The notes under the pieces are model-generated. The model was not told the origin of the DNA and did not search any database. It saw only the letters and a program-made list of their open reading frames with translations. Of a stretch of 64,000 nucleotides of DNA, positions 16,662-25,361 are shown one piece after another (positions within the stretch are counted from its first letter, which is position 1; each line of letters opens with the position of its first letter). Both the position numbers and the translations under genes were made by a program. This stretch comes from Hyphomicrobium sp. ghe19. Its GTDB lineage: Bacteria; Pseudomonadota; Alphaproteobacteria; Rhizobiales; Hyphomicrobiaceae. The stretch spans positions 3,672,001-3,736,000 of the forward strand of contig NZ_LR743509.1 in the NCBI RefSeq assembly GCF_902712875.1, given 5' to 3'.

Positions 16662-17585
16662 ATGCTTAGCATACAACGGCTTATTGAAGATATCCACTCG
16701 CAGCTCAAGCCGGAATTCGGATCGGGAAAGGTCGCCGACTATATTCCCGAGTTGGCGAAGGTTGATCCCCACAAATTCGGAATTGCGGTAGAGACCATCG
16801 ATGGGGCGTCGTTCTTTGTCGGGGATGCGGAAGATGCGTTTTCGATCCAGAGCATCTCGAAAGTGTTTGGTCTCACGCTTGCTCTCGGCAAGCACGGAGA
16901 TGCGCTCTGGCGAAGGGTTGGACGGGAGCCGTCCGGGGGAAGTTTCAATTCGATCGTCCAGCTCGAAAGCGAAAATGGGGTCCCTCGAAATCCATTCATC
17001 AACGCCGGAGCCATCGTCATTAGCGATGCGATTCTCGCGGGGCATCGCCCCAGGGAAGCAATCGGACAGATTCTGCGGTTTGTTCGTTATGTCGCCGAAG
17101 ACGAGGCAATTGTTGTCGATGCCGCTGTTGCGCGTTCAGAGCAAAGAACAGGCTTCCGCAATATGGCCCTCGCCAATTATATGAAGTCATTCGGAAATCT
17201 TGCGCATGATGCCGAACTCACCCTCGGTGTCTACTTTCATCAATGCGCCATCGCAATGACTTGCCGCCAGCTCGCAAAGGCCGGCCTGTTCCTTGCCAAT
17301 GGAGGACGGATGCGAAGTGGGCACTCCATAATCCCACGAGAGCGAGCACGGCGCATTTGTGCATTGATGCTTACGTGTGGACATTACGATGCTTCAGGCG
17401 ATTTCGCATTTCGTGTGGGTTTACCCGCGAAAAGCGGGGTCGGAGGCGGCATTCTAGCCGTTGCTCCAGGCCTTGCGTCCATCGCCGTCTGGTCACCCGG
17501 CTTGGATCGACACGGCAATTCCCAACTCGGAACCCGGGCGCTCCAAGCACTCGCGGAACGTGCCGGCTGGTCTATCTTCGACTAA
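16662..17585 (+). CDS. glsA: Glutaminase A
   Basis: This 307-residue enzyme is of the serine-dependent glutaminase family, structurally related to beta-lactamases. It shows the catalytic SxxK in [16 protein letters not shown] (near residues 61-76), [24 protein letters not shown], and the C-terminal [13 protein letters not shown] loop. It hydrolyses glutamine to glutamate and ammonia in the cytoplasm. It diverges from tetR, and the amine operon lies beyond it. Supplying glutamate for gamma-glutamylation, or acting on a gamma-glutamyl amide, would fit the neighbourhood; both are inference. Its length is normal for the family. Confidence 0.92.
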   Translation: MLSIQRLIEDIHSQLKPEFGSGKVADYIPELAKVDPHKFGIAVETIDGASFFVGDAEDAFSIQSISKVFGLTLALGKHGDALWRRVGREPSGGSFNSIVQLESENGVPRNPFINAGAIVISDAILAGHRPREAIGQILRFVRYVAEDEAIVVDAAVARSEQRTGFRNMALANYMKSFGNLAHDAELTLGVYFHQCAIAMTCRQLAKAGLFLANGGRMRSGHSIIPRERARRICALMLTCGHYDASGDFAFRVGLPAKSGVGGGILAVAPGLASIAVWSPGLDRHGNSQLGTRALQALAERAGWSIFD

Positions 17586-17639
17586 GGCCTTTGCCGGTCT
17601 TCCTACGCTTAGATAAACCGGGCTGATTTCGATGCGGCG

Positions 17640-17954
17640 CTATTTTTTGTGTGGTTGGCAGACAGCGCCGTTGGCCTCAGCAATTTTGATGAGATCGGGT
17701 GCGGCGGTGACGATCGCACTGATCTTTCCGCGCGCCAACGCGAACGGCGCGCTTTCTGCGTCGCAATCGCGGATGCCTTCGGCGCCGAACGATTCCGCCA
17801 CGGCGCATCCTTCGTCAGAATAGCACGCAACCGTACTGTCAGGTCCGGGTGGATCATCCTTGGGGTTGATGCAAACGATTTCGCCTTGCCCGGCGTGCAC
17901 TGCAGGACAAGTGAAGCAAGCCAAGCTGAGGAAAAGGAGAGGCAACGTCCGCAT
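17640..17954 (-). CDS. Small secreted cysteine-containing protein, unknown function
   Basis: This is 104 residues with a convincing signal peptide (MRTLPLLFLSLACFTCPAVHA, cleavage after AxA) and six cysteines overall, four of them in the mature part (VCINP, ACYSDEGCA, RDCDAES, AVCQPH by position). The mature form is probably periplasmic with disulfides. I recognise no family. It stands alone between glsA (convergent) and tRNA-Leu. An inverted repeat at 17973-18000 lies just before the start codon. Confidence 0.6.
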   Translation of the reverse strand: MRTLPLLFLSLACFTCPAVHAGQGEIVCINPKDDPPGPDSTVACYSDEGCAVAESFGAEGIRDCDAESAPFALARGKISAIVTAAPDLIKIAEANGAVCQPHKK

Positions 17955-17972
17955 GGAGACCTCGCAGATGTG

Positions 17973-18000
17973 AGAGACATATTATGTCTATTATGTCTCT
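17973..18000. promoter_or_regulatory. Inverted repeat upstream of the small secreted protein
   Basis: AGAGACATA and TATGTCTCT are perfectly complementary across a ten-base centre that carries a third TATGTCT copy. The position 19-46 bases before the start codon fits an operator or 5' leader element. No protein partner is suggested by the sequence. Confidence 0.35.
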
Positions 18001-18123
18001 TGCGTGCCGAAAGAACATGCCGATTCGTTGCAGATCGAAGCTTTCAACCAGCGCGAAGGCTTCTGCGCCTCATACGCTTATTCAAACCGCTTAACGGTTC
18101 CGATTTTGTGAAGCTAAATCGTG

Positions 18124-18210
18124 TGGTGCGGACGGAGGGACTCGAACCCTCACGCTCTTACGAACTCAGGATTTTAAGTCCTGTGTGTCTACCGGTTCCA
18201 CCACGTCCGC
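18124..18210 (-). tRNA. tRNA-Leu (anticodon UAA)
   Basis: The minus strand folds as an 87-base class II tRNA including an encoded CCA. The acceptor is GCGGACG with CGTCCGC, the anticodon stem is CAGGA/TCCTG around loop CTTAAAA (anticodon TAA), the variable arm runs through the GTTCGTAAGAGC region, and the T arm has GGTTCGAGTCC. It reads UUA, and UUG by wobble. It stands alone, not in a tRNA cluster, and no integrase lies nearby. Confidence 0.97.
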
Positions 18211-18264
18211 GCCGGTCGGACTTATGGCGAGTCGGACGGCCAAGCGCAACATCCTCGTCGCGTA

Positions 18265-18777
18265 TTAGATTGGCTCCTTGTTGGCCGGCGGCGCCGCCGC
18301 GGGGGACATGTCGAAGACGCTGCGAGCCTTCTTCATCAGAGCCAGGAGCTCGTCGGGCTTTTCGACATCCAACGAATGAGGGTACTCCCGGTCCGAGCCG
18401 ACGAGCTTATTGGAAACATTGCCGTCCGGATCGATGAAGAGCGTGCGCGGCACATACGAACCGTCGGTCGCGAATTCGCTGTTGAGCTCTTTCTCGCGAT
18501 CGACATCAGCCAGGATCATGACGAAATCGCGCGAGGCTTCGACGACCCTGGGATCGTTGAAGACCCGCCGGAACTGCTTGCAAACCGAGCACCACGTCGC
18601 GTGGAATACCAGCAAAACGGGGCGCCGGGTCTTCGATGCTTCGTAGATGCCCGAGCGGGCGTCGCGCCAGTTGATCTCAGCGCCGTTCCACTCGCGCGCA
18701 TGGTCCGCCGTTCGCGCCAGGGCTGCGAAAGGAAGCGCCGCCAATAAGAGCGCGACGCAGACAAGTGAACGGATCAT
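18265..18777 (-). CDS. Secreted thioredoxin-fold protein
   Basis: This is 170 residues. An N-terminal signal peptide (hydrophobic LVCVALLLAALPFAALA) is followed by a thioredoxin-like domain with the redox motif CSVC in LLVFHATWCSVCKQFRRVF, and a YVPRTLFIDPDGN segment that supplies the cis-proline region. It probably works in the periplasm as a disulfide reductase or oxidase. The motif CxxC with Ser-Val is closer to the thioredoxin_7/DsbD-gamma-like group than to classical thioredoxin. No partner (DsbD, cytochrome c maturation) is adjacent. Confidence 0.8.
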   Translation of the reverse strand: MIRSLVCVALLLAALPFAALARTADHAREWNGAEINWRDARSGIYEASKTRRPVLLVFHATWCSVCKQFRRVFNDPRVVEASRDFVMILADVDREKELNSEFATDGSYVPRTLFIDPDGNVSNKLVGSDREYPHSLDVEKPDELLALMKKARSVFDMSPAAAPPANKEPI

Positions 18778-18877
18778 CCTTCAGTCTCCAACGCTTGTGC
18801 TCTTTTGCTGCTTTTGCCGGCTGGGCGCAAGGCAGCCCGAATTTAACGACTGGCCGTCCGCCCATTCAACGACTTAG

Positions 18878-19810
18878 CTAGACGCTTTTCGGAATTTGAT
18901 TTTCGTAAGCTTGCAAATGAATGAAGGCCGTATCGAGAAGGGGCGTTGCGACGTTTCTGGCCCGGCCGCGGCGAATGATGTCTCCGACGATCTGATCGGC
19001 CTCGATCCGCCCCCCGCGTTGAATGTCGCGCAGCATCGAGGCGGAAATTTTGGAGTTTCGGTCGCTCATCAGGGTGCGCGCGAAATCGAGCATCGCCTGC
19101 TTCGGCGGAAAACCGTTTGCGGTGGCAACTGCCCTGCATTCATTCACAACGCCGGTCATGAACTCGGGGCCGCCATCGGTGCAATTGATTTCGCCGACGC
19201 TCGCGCGCATCAGGCATGTGGACGACGCAAGGGCCGCGATGAAAAACCACTTCTCCCACATCGAGGCGATGATGTCGGATGAGTGGCGCGCATCGAAGCC
19301 TTGCGCGAGAACATCGTGAAGCTTCGCCGATCCGTCCTGCTGTTCGGGAAATCTTGGTCCCTGCGTGACCGTTGCGAATGGACCGAAGTGATGGATCGTG
19401 CCGTCGTCGCCCAGGGTGACGCTGATCTGGCACATCCCCCCGAGGACGTGCACGGCTCCGAACGCATCATCGAGGGCTGCGAGATGTTGCAAACCGTTGA
19501 GCAACGGCAAGACCCAACTGCTTTTACCGACGGCGGGCCTGATCGTTTCGATCGCTTCACTCAGATCATAGGCCTTGGCACTGAGAACGACGGCGTCGAA
19601 CGGCGCGCTGATTTCCTCGCGCGTGATCGCCTTAACAGGCGTTACCAAATTGCCGACGGGGCTTTCGATCTTGATGCCGTCACGCAGGAGTTGATCGCGG
19701 CGTTTCGGTCGAACGAGGAACGTCACATCGACGCCGGCCTTTGCCAGCCGGCCGCCGAAATATCCGCCGGTTGCTCCGGCACCGAGGAAGAGAATTCGCA
19801 TCGATCGCAA
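18878..19810 (-). CDS. panE: 2-dehydropantoate 2-reductase family protein
   Basis: This is 310 residues, a ketopantoate reductase (ApbA/PanE) family member with the N-terminal NADP-binding motif LFLGAGATGGYFGGRLAKAG, then VVLSAKAYDL, LLNGLQH and, in the C-terminal helical domain, ASMLRDIQRGGRIEADQIVGD, the substrate-site block. It reduces ketopantoate to pantoate for coenzyme A synthesis, or acts on a related 2-oxo acid; the family is broad. The true start may be the ATG at 19801, three codons downstream, since MRILFLGAG is the usual beginning. Confidence 0.82.
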   Translation of the reverse strand: MRSMRILFLGAGATGGYFGGRLAKAGVDVTFLVRPKRRDQLLRDGIKIESPVGNLVTPVKAITREEISAPFDAVVLSAKAYDLSEAIETIRPAVGKSSWVLPLLNGLQHLAALDDAFGAVHVLGGMCQISVTLGDDGTIHHFGPFATVTQGPRFPEQQDGSAKLHDVLAQGFDARHSSDIIASMWEKWFFIAALASSTCLMRASVGEINCTDGGPEFMTGVVNECRAVATANGFPPKQAMLDFARTLMSDRNSKISASMLRDIQRGGRIEADQIVGDIIRRGRARNVATPLLDTAFIHLQAYENQIPKSV

Positions 19811-20001
19811 GCTCGCTTTCTGTCTGGACGGTAATGATCGGAAAAGTCCGGGCGTGGCGGGATGACTAACGCCATGATCACGTCATTTCACGATTGGCAA
19901 GTTTTCAAGCACGGTGAGTTGTTTGGCGGAAGGGAGAGAAGCTTCCTATGTGAAGTTTGACGCGGAGAGAGAGATCCGCAGCGAAACATAATGGAGTTTA
20001 C

Positions 20002-20292
20002 ATGATCCGCATAATCTCAATTGGCTTGGCAACCGCCTGCTTTGCGCTTCCGGCCCTTGCGGAAGGGGCTTCCTCGACCGACGCCGGGAAATCGGCGGCA
20101 TTTAGCGCCGAACTTGCAAACGCCGCCAATTCCGAGCAGGCGAGGCTGCAGCTGGCCCATCAGGGCTATACGGCCATTTCACCGCTTCACCGCGATGAAT
20201 CCGGCCGCTGGGTCGGCACGGCAACGAAGGACGGAAAGACCGTAGTCGTTGCAGTCATCGCGCCTCATGCCGCGACCGTCACGACGGAGTAA
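20002..20292 (+). CDS. Small secreted protein, unknown
   Basis: This is 96 residues. The start at 20002 is chosen because GGAG lies a normal distance before it and a signal peptide begins there (IRIISIGLATACFALPALA). The mature part, with GYTAISPLHRDESGRWVGTA and KDGKTVVVAVI, resembles small PepSY-like beta-rich periplasmic proteins, but the match is weak. It is followed directly by a strong terminator and convergent with another secreted protein. Confidence 0.65.
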   Translation: MIRIISIGLATACFALPALAEGASSTDAGKSAAFSAELANAANSEQARLQLAHQGYTAISPLHRDESGRWVGTATKDGKTVVVAVIAPHAATVTTE

Positions 20293-20309
20293 TCTTCTTT
20301 CGTTCGCAC

Positions 20310-20354
20310 AAAAAAATCGGCGCCCTCCAACAAGTGGAAGGGCGCCGATTTTTT
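20310..20354. terminator. Bidirectional rho-independent terminator
   Basis: AAAAAATCGGCGCCCT on the left pairs with AGGGCGCCGATTTTTT on the right, with A- and T-runs on the two sides, so it can stop both the 96-residue gene on the plus strand and the convergent gene on the minus strand. Confidence 0.88.
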
Positions 20355-20386
20355 GCTTCGATCAACGCGGCGACGCGTGACGCAGA

Positions 20387-20944
20387 TCAGTTCGTGTCCG
20401 GGGTTTTCTTTTCATTATCGGCATCCGGACTTGCTTGCTGCGCACAAGTATCCAATACGGACTGGATCTTCTTGGTTGCGCCAACGGCAGACAATTTGCT
20501 CGCATGAAATCGTTTGCCTGCGAGTTCGAGGCCGATGTCGATCCGCTTCCGAGCCGACGCGATCATTGCCGCCGCCCGCTTGACCGTCTCCTCGTCGTCA
20601 AATTCTGCGAGGATCTTGTGTAGCGTGTTTTCACGCAGCTCGGCGTCAAAGCGCGTGGGCGGAGCTCCGTCGATCGAAACGATAATTTTGGGCGCCAATA
20701 GATTCATCGCAGATGCGCCGTCCGTCCAATCCTCGGGCGTCGCGAGGCTGATTTTGAGCCCATCGTTGTTGCAGGTGACGAACGCGACAGACGCATCGCC
20801 AATGGCCATCGCCATCGCTTCCGTTTCGCCGAATGCCTTTTCTTCCTTCTTATAAATCCATTCGGCGGCGGCCGAAGAAACACCGGCTAACATTGCGACC
20901 GCCGAAAGCGAGGCCAATCCAAGAAAGGCTTCTCGATAGCTCAT
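20387..20944 (-). CDS. Secreted protein, unknown
   Basis: This is 185 residues from the ATG at 20944, which has a GGGGAGAG SD and begins a signal peptide (FLGLASLSAVAMLAGVSSAAA). Longer versions of this frame upstream have no leader logic. The mature part contains FVTCNNDGLKISLATPEDW and a C-terminal helical region with one more cysteine. The two cysteines may pair in the periplasm. I recognise no family. Confidence 0.65.
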   Translation of the reverse strand: MSYREAFLGLASLSAVAMLAGVSSAAAEWIYKKEEKAFGETEAMAMAIGDASVAFVTCNNDGLKISLATPEDWTDGASAMNLLAPKIIVSIDGAPPTRFDAELRENTLHKILAEFDDEETVKRAAAMIASARKRIDIGLELAGKRFHASKLSAVGATKKIQSVLDTCAQQASPDADNEKKTPDTN

Positions 20945-21074
20945 TATTCTCTCCCCCGAGATAACGTCGCGACGTTCTGACACGAGGAAGGTGGCCCGGC
21001 AAACGAAATTGCGCGGCACCGAGGTGGTGCCGCGCCCATTCGTTGTGGGGATCAAATCGGGAAATGAGCTGACG

Positions 21075-22886
21075 CTAGCTCTTCTTTTCCGGCGCGACGA
21101 CGCGGATGTTGAGTTCACGGAGCTGCTTTGGCGCGGCTTCGCTCGGGGCACCCATCAGCAGATCGGCGGCTTGCTGGTTCATCGGGAAGAGCGCCACTTC
21201 GCGAACGGTCTTGCCGCCTGTCAGCAGCATGACGATCCGCTCGAGACCGGCAGCCATGCCGCCATGCGGAGGCGCGCCGTATTGGAACGCACGGAAGAGA
21301 CCGCCGAAGCGCTGCTCGACAACCTCCGGACCGAGACCCGCAATGCCGAACGCCTTGATCATATCGTTCGGCTTGTGATTGCGGATGCCGCCCGACGCGA
21401 TCTCATAGCCGTTGCAGACGATGTCGTACTGGTAGGCTTTGAGCTTCAGGCGCTCTTCGGTCGTCGTCGCCGCGTCAAGTGCTTCGCCGCCGCCTTGCGG
21501 CATGGAGAACGGGTTGTGCGAGAAGTCGATCTTCTTTTCTTCCTCGTTCCATTCGTAGAACGGGAAGTCGACGATCCACGCGAGCGCAAACCGGTTCTCG
21601 TCGACGAGCTTCAGCTCTTGGCCGACGCGGTCGCGTGCGAGACCTGCGAACTTGTAGAAGTTCGCCGGGTTGCCGGCGACGAAGAACGCAGCGTCTCCTT
21701 CCTTCAAGCCGAGCTGCGATTTGATCGCGGTTGCGCGTTCCGGGCCGATGTTCTTTGCAACGGGGCCGGCACCGCCTTCCTCGCCTTCACGCCAGAAGAT
21801 GTAGCCGAGGCCCGGCTGGCCCTCGCTCTGCGCCCATGAGTTCATGCGGTCGCAGAACGCGCGGCTGCCGCCCGTCGGCGCGGGGATGGCCCAGATGCGC
21901 GCCTTCGGGTCTTTCTCGATCATGCCCGCGAAGACTTTGAAGCCTGAACCGCGGAAGTGCTCGGTGACGTCTGCCATCTCGATCGGGTTGCGCAGATCCG
22001 GCTTGTCGGAGCCGTACTTGGCGATCGCTGTGTCGTAGGGAATGCGCGGCCAGCCCTTCGTCACGGGCTTGCCCTCCGCAAATTCTTCGAACAGGCCGGT
22101 GATGACCGGCTCCATCGTTGCAAAGATGTCCTCTTGCTCGACGAAGCTCATCTCGACGTCGAGCTGGTAGAATTCGCCGGGCAGCCGGTCGGCGCGCGGG
22201 TCTTCATCGCGGAAGCACGGTGCGATCTGGAAATAGCGGTCGAAGCCCGACACCATCAAGAGTTGCTTATACTGCTGCGGAGCCTGCGGGAGCGCGTAGA
22301 ATTTGCCGGCATGGATGCGGCTCGGCACCAGGAAGTCGCGTGCGCCTTCGGGGCTCGAAGCCGTCAAGATCGGCGTCGGGAATTCGTTGAAGCCCTCGTC
22401 GTGCATGCGACGGCGCATCGATCGCGTGATCTCGAGCCGTTTCATGATGATGCCGTGCAGCGTCTCGCGGCGAAGATCGAGGAAGCGATATTGCAGGCGC
22501 AGATCCTCGGGGTATTCGGGCTCGCCGAAGACTGGAACCGGCAATTCCTTCGCGGCCGAGAGGACCTCGATCTCGGTTGCGTAAAGCTCGATTTCTCCCG
22601 TCGGGAGCTCTGAATTGACCGTGCCTTCGGGCCGGTCGCGTACCTTGCCGTCGATGCGCACGACCCATTCCGACCGCAGCGTTTCAGCGACCTTGAAGGC
22701 GGGGCTGTCTGGGTCTGCGACGACCTGCGTCAATCCGTAATGGTCGCGGAGATCGATGAAGAGGACGCCGCCGTGGTCGCGGACGCGATGCACCCAGCCG
22801 GAAAGCCGTACATGCGAGCCGACGTCGGTTTTCCTCAGGGCGCCGCATGTGTGCGAGCGATAACGATGCAGCTTAGCCTCGGCCAT
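21075..22886 (-). CDS. aspS: Aspartyl-tRNA synthetase
   Basis: This 603-residue class II synthetase has an N-terminal OB-fold ([23 protein letters not shown]), motif 2-type [10 protein letters not shown] followed by [12 protein letters not shown], the bacterial GAD insertion ([11 protein letters not shown]), and motif 3 [11 protein letters not shown]. Length and inserts fit the bacterial type. In many alphaproteobacteria the enzyme is non-discriminating and also charges tRNA-Asn for the GatCAB route; whether that holds here was not tested. It is divergent from rnd, a common arrangement in this group. Confidence 0.97.
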   Translation of the reverse strand: MAEAKLHRYRSHTCGALRKTDVGSHVRLSGWVHRVRDHGGVLFIDLRDHYGLTQVVADPDSPAFKVAETLRSEWVVRIDGKVRDRPEGTVNSELPTGEIELYATEIEVLSAAKELPVPVFGEPEYPEDLRLQYRFLDLRRETLHGIIMKRLEITRSMRRRMHDEGFNEFPTPILTASSPEGARDFLVPSRIHAGKFYALPQAPQQYKQLLMVSGFDRYFQIAPCFRDEDPRADRLPGEFYQLDVEMSFVEQEDIFATMEPVITGLFEEFAEGKPVTKGWPRIPYDTAIAKYGSDKPDLRNPIEMADVTEHFRGSGFKVFAGMIEKDPKARIWAIPAPTGGSRAFCDRMNSWAQSEGQPGLGYIFWREGEEGGAGPVAKNIGPERATAIKSQLGLKEGDAAFFVAGNPANFYKFAGLARDRVGQELKLVDENRFALAWIVDFPFYEWNEEEKKIDFSHNPFSMPQGGGEALDAATTTEERLKLKAYQYDIVCNGYEIASGGIRNHKPNDMIKAFGIAGLGPEVVEQRFGGLFRAFQYGAPPHGGMAAGLERIVMLLTGGKTVREVALFPMNQQAADLLMGAPSEAAPKQLRELNIRVVAPEKKS

Positions 22887-23149
22887 GGCCGGAAACCCTT
22901 TGATCGATGTGGGTGAAAATCGCCGCGGAAAAGCGCATGCGGCCGTTCGAAAGTCAAGGTTAGCACCCTACACGTTAACTGAGAGAAGTTCTCGGGGCTT
23001 CCTTCGAGGCCAGTCCTTCGACATAGGGGGCCCTTCGGCATAGCGGGCCGTCGCCGCAGCTGCCGGAAACCCCTTGCGAAAAAACGCCCTACCTCCGGCG
23101 CCGAACTGATGGCGACAACTTCCAGACCATGCGCTATAGGGCTGCCTTG

Positions 23150-24304
23150 ATGCGAATGATCACGACCACGTCAGAGCTGTCGGCGCTTTGTGAAGTGCTG
23201 GCCAAAAGTGAATATGTTGCTGTTGACACCGAATTTCTGCGCGAGCAGACGTTCTGGCCGTTGCTGTGCCTTATCCAGCTCGCGGGTCCCGATGCCGAAG
23301 CCGTCGTCGACCCGCTCAGCCCGGGTCTGGACTTGGCGCCATTCTATCAGCTGATGGCTGACACCTCGGTCGTCAAGGTGTTCCACGCCGCCCGCCAGGA
23401 TATCGAAATCATCTTCCTGAAGGCGGAGATCGTGCCCACGCCCGTGTTCGACACGCAGGTTGCGGCGATGGTTTGCGGTTATGGCGACAGCATCAGCTAT
23501 GTGAACCTCGTCAAGAAGACGACGTCCATCGATCTCGACAAAAGCTCGCGCTTCACTGATTGGAGCCGCCGGCCGCTTTCGGACAAGCAGCTCGACTATG
23601 CGCTCGCGGATGTGACGCATCTCAGAGACGTCTACCTGCGCCTGAAGCAGACGCTCGAAAAGACGGGCCGTACGCCGTGGCTGCAGGAAGAGATGGAAGT
23701 TCTCACGAGCCCTGCCACGTACGATGCGAAGCCGGAAAATGCCTGGCAACGCCTCAAGCTTCGCGTCAAAGGGCGGAAATCGCTTGCGGTGCTCATTGAA
23801 CTTGCGGCCTGGCGGGAACGCTTGGCGCAATCGCTCGATGTGCCGCGCGGGCGCGTGCTCCGGGACGACGCGTTGTACGACATTGCCAACCAGCTTCCGG
23901 CGAGCGCGGATTCACTCGGTCAACTCCGGACGCTTTCGGACGGGTTCGCGCGATCGCAGCGGGCGAAGGAAATCGTCGACGTCGTCAAAGCGGGTCTCGC
24001 GCGCGATCCCAAGACGTTGCCGCAAATCGAACGGAACGAGGCGCTGTCTGCGGAAGCCAGCGCTACACTCGAATTGCTGAAAGTGCTTCTGAAGGCGGCC
24101 GCCGCAGAACACGGCGTTGCGCCTCGCATCATCGCGGACAGCGACGATCTCGAACAGCTTGCAACGTCCGATGAAGCGAACATCCTAGCGCTTCAAGGCT
24201 GGCGACGGACGCTCTTCGGCGATGCCGCATTGAAGCTCAAGCGCGGCGAACTGGCGTTGACGCTGGTCGATGGCGAAGTTCGCGCGGTGCCTGCGGCGAG
24301 GTAG
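23150..24304 (+). CDS. rnd: Ribonuclease D
   Basis: This is about 384 residues with a DEDD exonuclease domain: VAVDTEFLREQTFWPLLCLIQL (D and E ligands), FHAARQDIEII, and YALADVTHLRDVYLRL (the later Asp and Tyr-type end), then an HRDC domain around RLAQSLDVPRGRVLRDDALYD. It trims tRNA 3' ends. The start at 23150 is chosen because AGGG lies eight bases before it; ATG at 23129 or 23156 are alternatives. A palindromic repeat of the type also found after purM follows 13 bases after the stop. Confidence 0.93.
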   Translation: MRMITTTSELSALCEVLAKSEYVAVDTEFLREQTFWPLLCLIQLAGPDAEAVVDPLSPGLDLAPFYQLMADTSVVKVFHAARQDIEIIFLKAEIVPTPVFDTQVAAMVCGYGDSISYVNLVKKTTSIDLDKSSRFTDWSRRPLSDKQLDYALADVTHLRDVYLRLKQTLEKTGRTPWLQEEMEVLTSPATYDAKPENAWQRLKLRVKGRKSLAVLIELAAWRERLAQSLDVPRGRVLRDDALYDIANQLPASADSLGQLRTLSDGFARSQRAKEIVDVVKAGLARDPKTLPQIERNEALSAEASATLELLKVLLKAAAAEHGVAPRIIADSDDLEQLATSDEANILALQGWRRTLFGDAALKLKRGELALTLVDGEVRAVPAAR

Positions 24305-24317
24305 AAGTTTTCCTTTG

Positions 24318-24356
24318 CGCTTGGCGACACGCGTTCCGCGCGCCGGCCGCCAAGCG
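24318..24356. repeat. Palindromic repeat, copy 1 (21-base core)
   Basis: Arms CGCTTGGCG (24318-24326) and CGCCAAGCG (24348-24356) enclose a 21-base core at 24327-24347 that starts ACACGCGTTCC and ends CGCCGGC. The same core recurs exactly at 34297-34317 with different arms. It lies between convergent rnd and the dnaJ-like gene. Confidence 0.8.
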
Positions 24357-24363
24357 ATACGAG

Positions 24364-25284
24364 CTATTTCCGGCCCGGGTCATAGGCGTGCTTCTGACGC
24401 CATTCGGAAAAGAAGTATGAGAGGCTGTCGTCGATGTCCTGCGGCAGGACGATTTTGACTGTCACGCGCTGATCGCCGTGCACGCCGTTTTTACCGCGAA
24501 CGCCCTTACCTTTGAGGCGGAACGTCTTTCCTGAGCTTGTGCCCTTCGGAATATTGAGTTGGACCCGGCCCGTCGGGGTCGGAACTTCGACCCGGCCGCC
24601 GAGGACCGCTTCGTCGACGGTGATCGGCAGCTCGAGCAGAATGTCGTCGCCGTCGCGCTTGAAGTCCGGATGCTGGCGTATCTTTATTTCGACAAGAGCA
24701 TCTCCGGGCTCCGTGCCCGGCCCACCGTGAGTGCCCTTGCCTTTCAGCCGCAGCGTTTGGCCGTCTGTCACGCCTTCCGGCACCGCGAGATCGAGCACAC
24801 CGCCATCCGGCAGCGTCACGCGCTTTTTGGCGCCCAATACGGCTTCGAGAAAATCGACCTCGAGCGAATAACGCAGATCCTGCCCGCGGTGCCCATGGGT
24901 GGTGCGACGAGCGCCTCCGCCCGCGCCGAAGACATCGGAAAAGATGTCGGAAAAGCTGAAATCGTCAAATCCCGTGGCACCGGGGCGCCCCTCGAAACCC
25001 CTGGCCGAGAACGGGCCTCGCTGGGCGCCTGCAGACCGGTTCCACTGCGGCCGGCGCGGGTCGCCCTTGGCGTCTATCTCGCCGGCGTCGTACTGGCGGC
25101 GCTTTTCCGGGTCGCTCAAGATATCGTTGGCGGCGGTGATCTTCTTAAATCGCTCAGAGGCCCCGGCATTGTTGGGGTTGACGTCCGGATGATTGGCTTT
25201 GGCCGCCTTACGAAACGCGCTGCGTATTTCATCCTCTGTGGCTCCCCGCGAGACGCCGAGAATGTCGTAAAGATCTTCCGCCAT
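24364..25284 (-). CDS. DnaJ-type co-chaperone of the CbpA class
   Basis: This is about 306 residues. The J domain is at the N-terminus with DLYDILGVSRGATEDEIRSA and the essential HPD in ANHPDVNP. A glycine/phenylalanine-rich stretch (FSDIFSDVFGAGGG) and two C-terminal substrate-binding barrels (LDLAVPEGVTDGQTLRLKGKG and its repeat LNIPKGTSSGKTFRLKGKG) follow. The CxxCxGxG zinc fingers of DnaJ are absent, so it is the CbpA type, stimulating DnaK. The ATG at 25284 starts the family sequence; an in-frame ATG at 25299 would add five residues. Confidence 0.9.
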   Translation of the reverse strand: MAEDLYDILGVSRGATEDEIRSAFRKAAKANHPDVNPNNAGASERFKKITAANDILSDPEKRRQYDAGEIDAKGDPRRPQWNRSAGAQRGPFSARGFEGRPGATGFDDFSFSDIFSDVFGAGGGARRTTHGHRGQDLRYSLEVDFLEAVLGAKKRVTLPDGGVLDLAVPEGVTDGQTLRLKGKGTHGGPGTEPGDALVEIKIRQHPDFKRDGDDILLELPITVDEAVLGGRVEVPTPTGRVQLNIPKGTSSGKTFRLKGKGVRGKNGVHGDQRVTVKIVLPQDIDDSLSYFFSEWRQKHAYDPGRK

Positions 25285-25361
25285 GGAGGCTGTCTTCATC
25301 CTGGGAACTTTTGTTACAGACTATCAGAAAATGCTGCGTTGCAAGCGAGGCGTACTGCCTC

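Noticed and set aside
18124..18210. tRNA-Leu as an attachment site for an integrated island
   Set aside because: No integrase and no repeated tRNA 3' end were seen in the flanks.
17649..18437. 262-codon plus-strand frame
   Set aside because: Runs through the tRNA-Leu gene and against two secreted-protein genes, so it is not a real gene.
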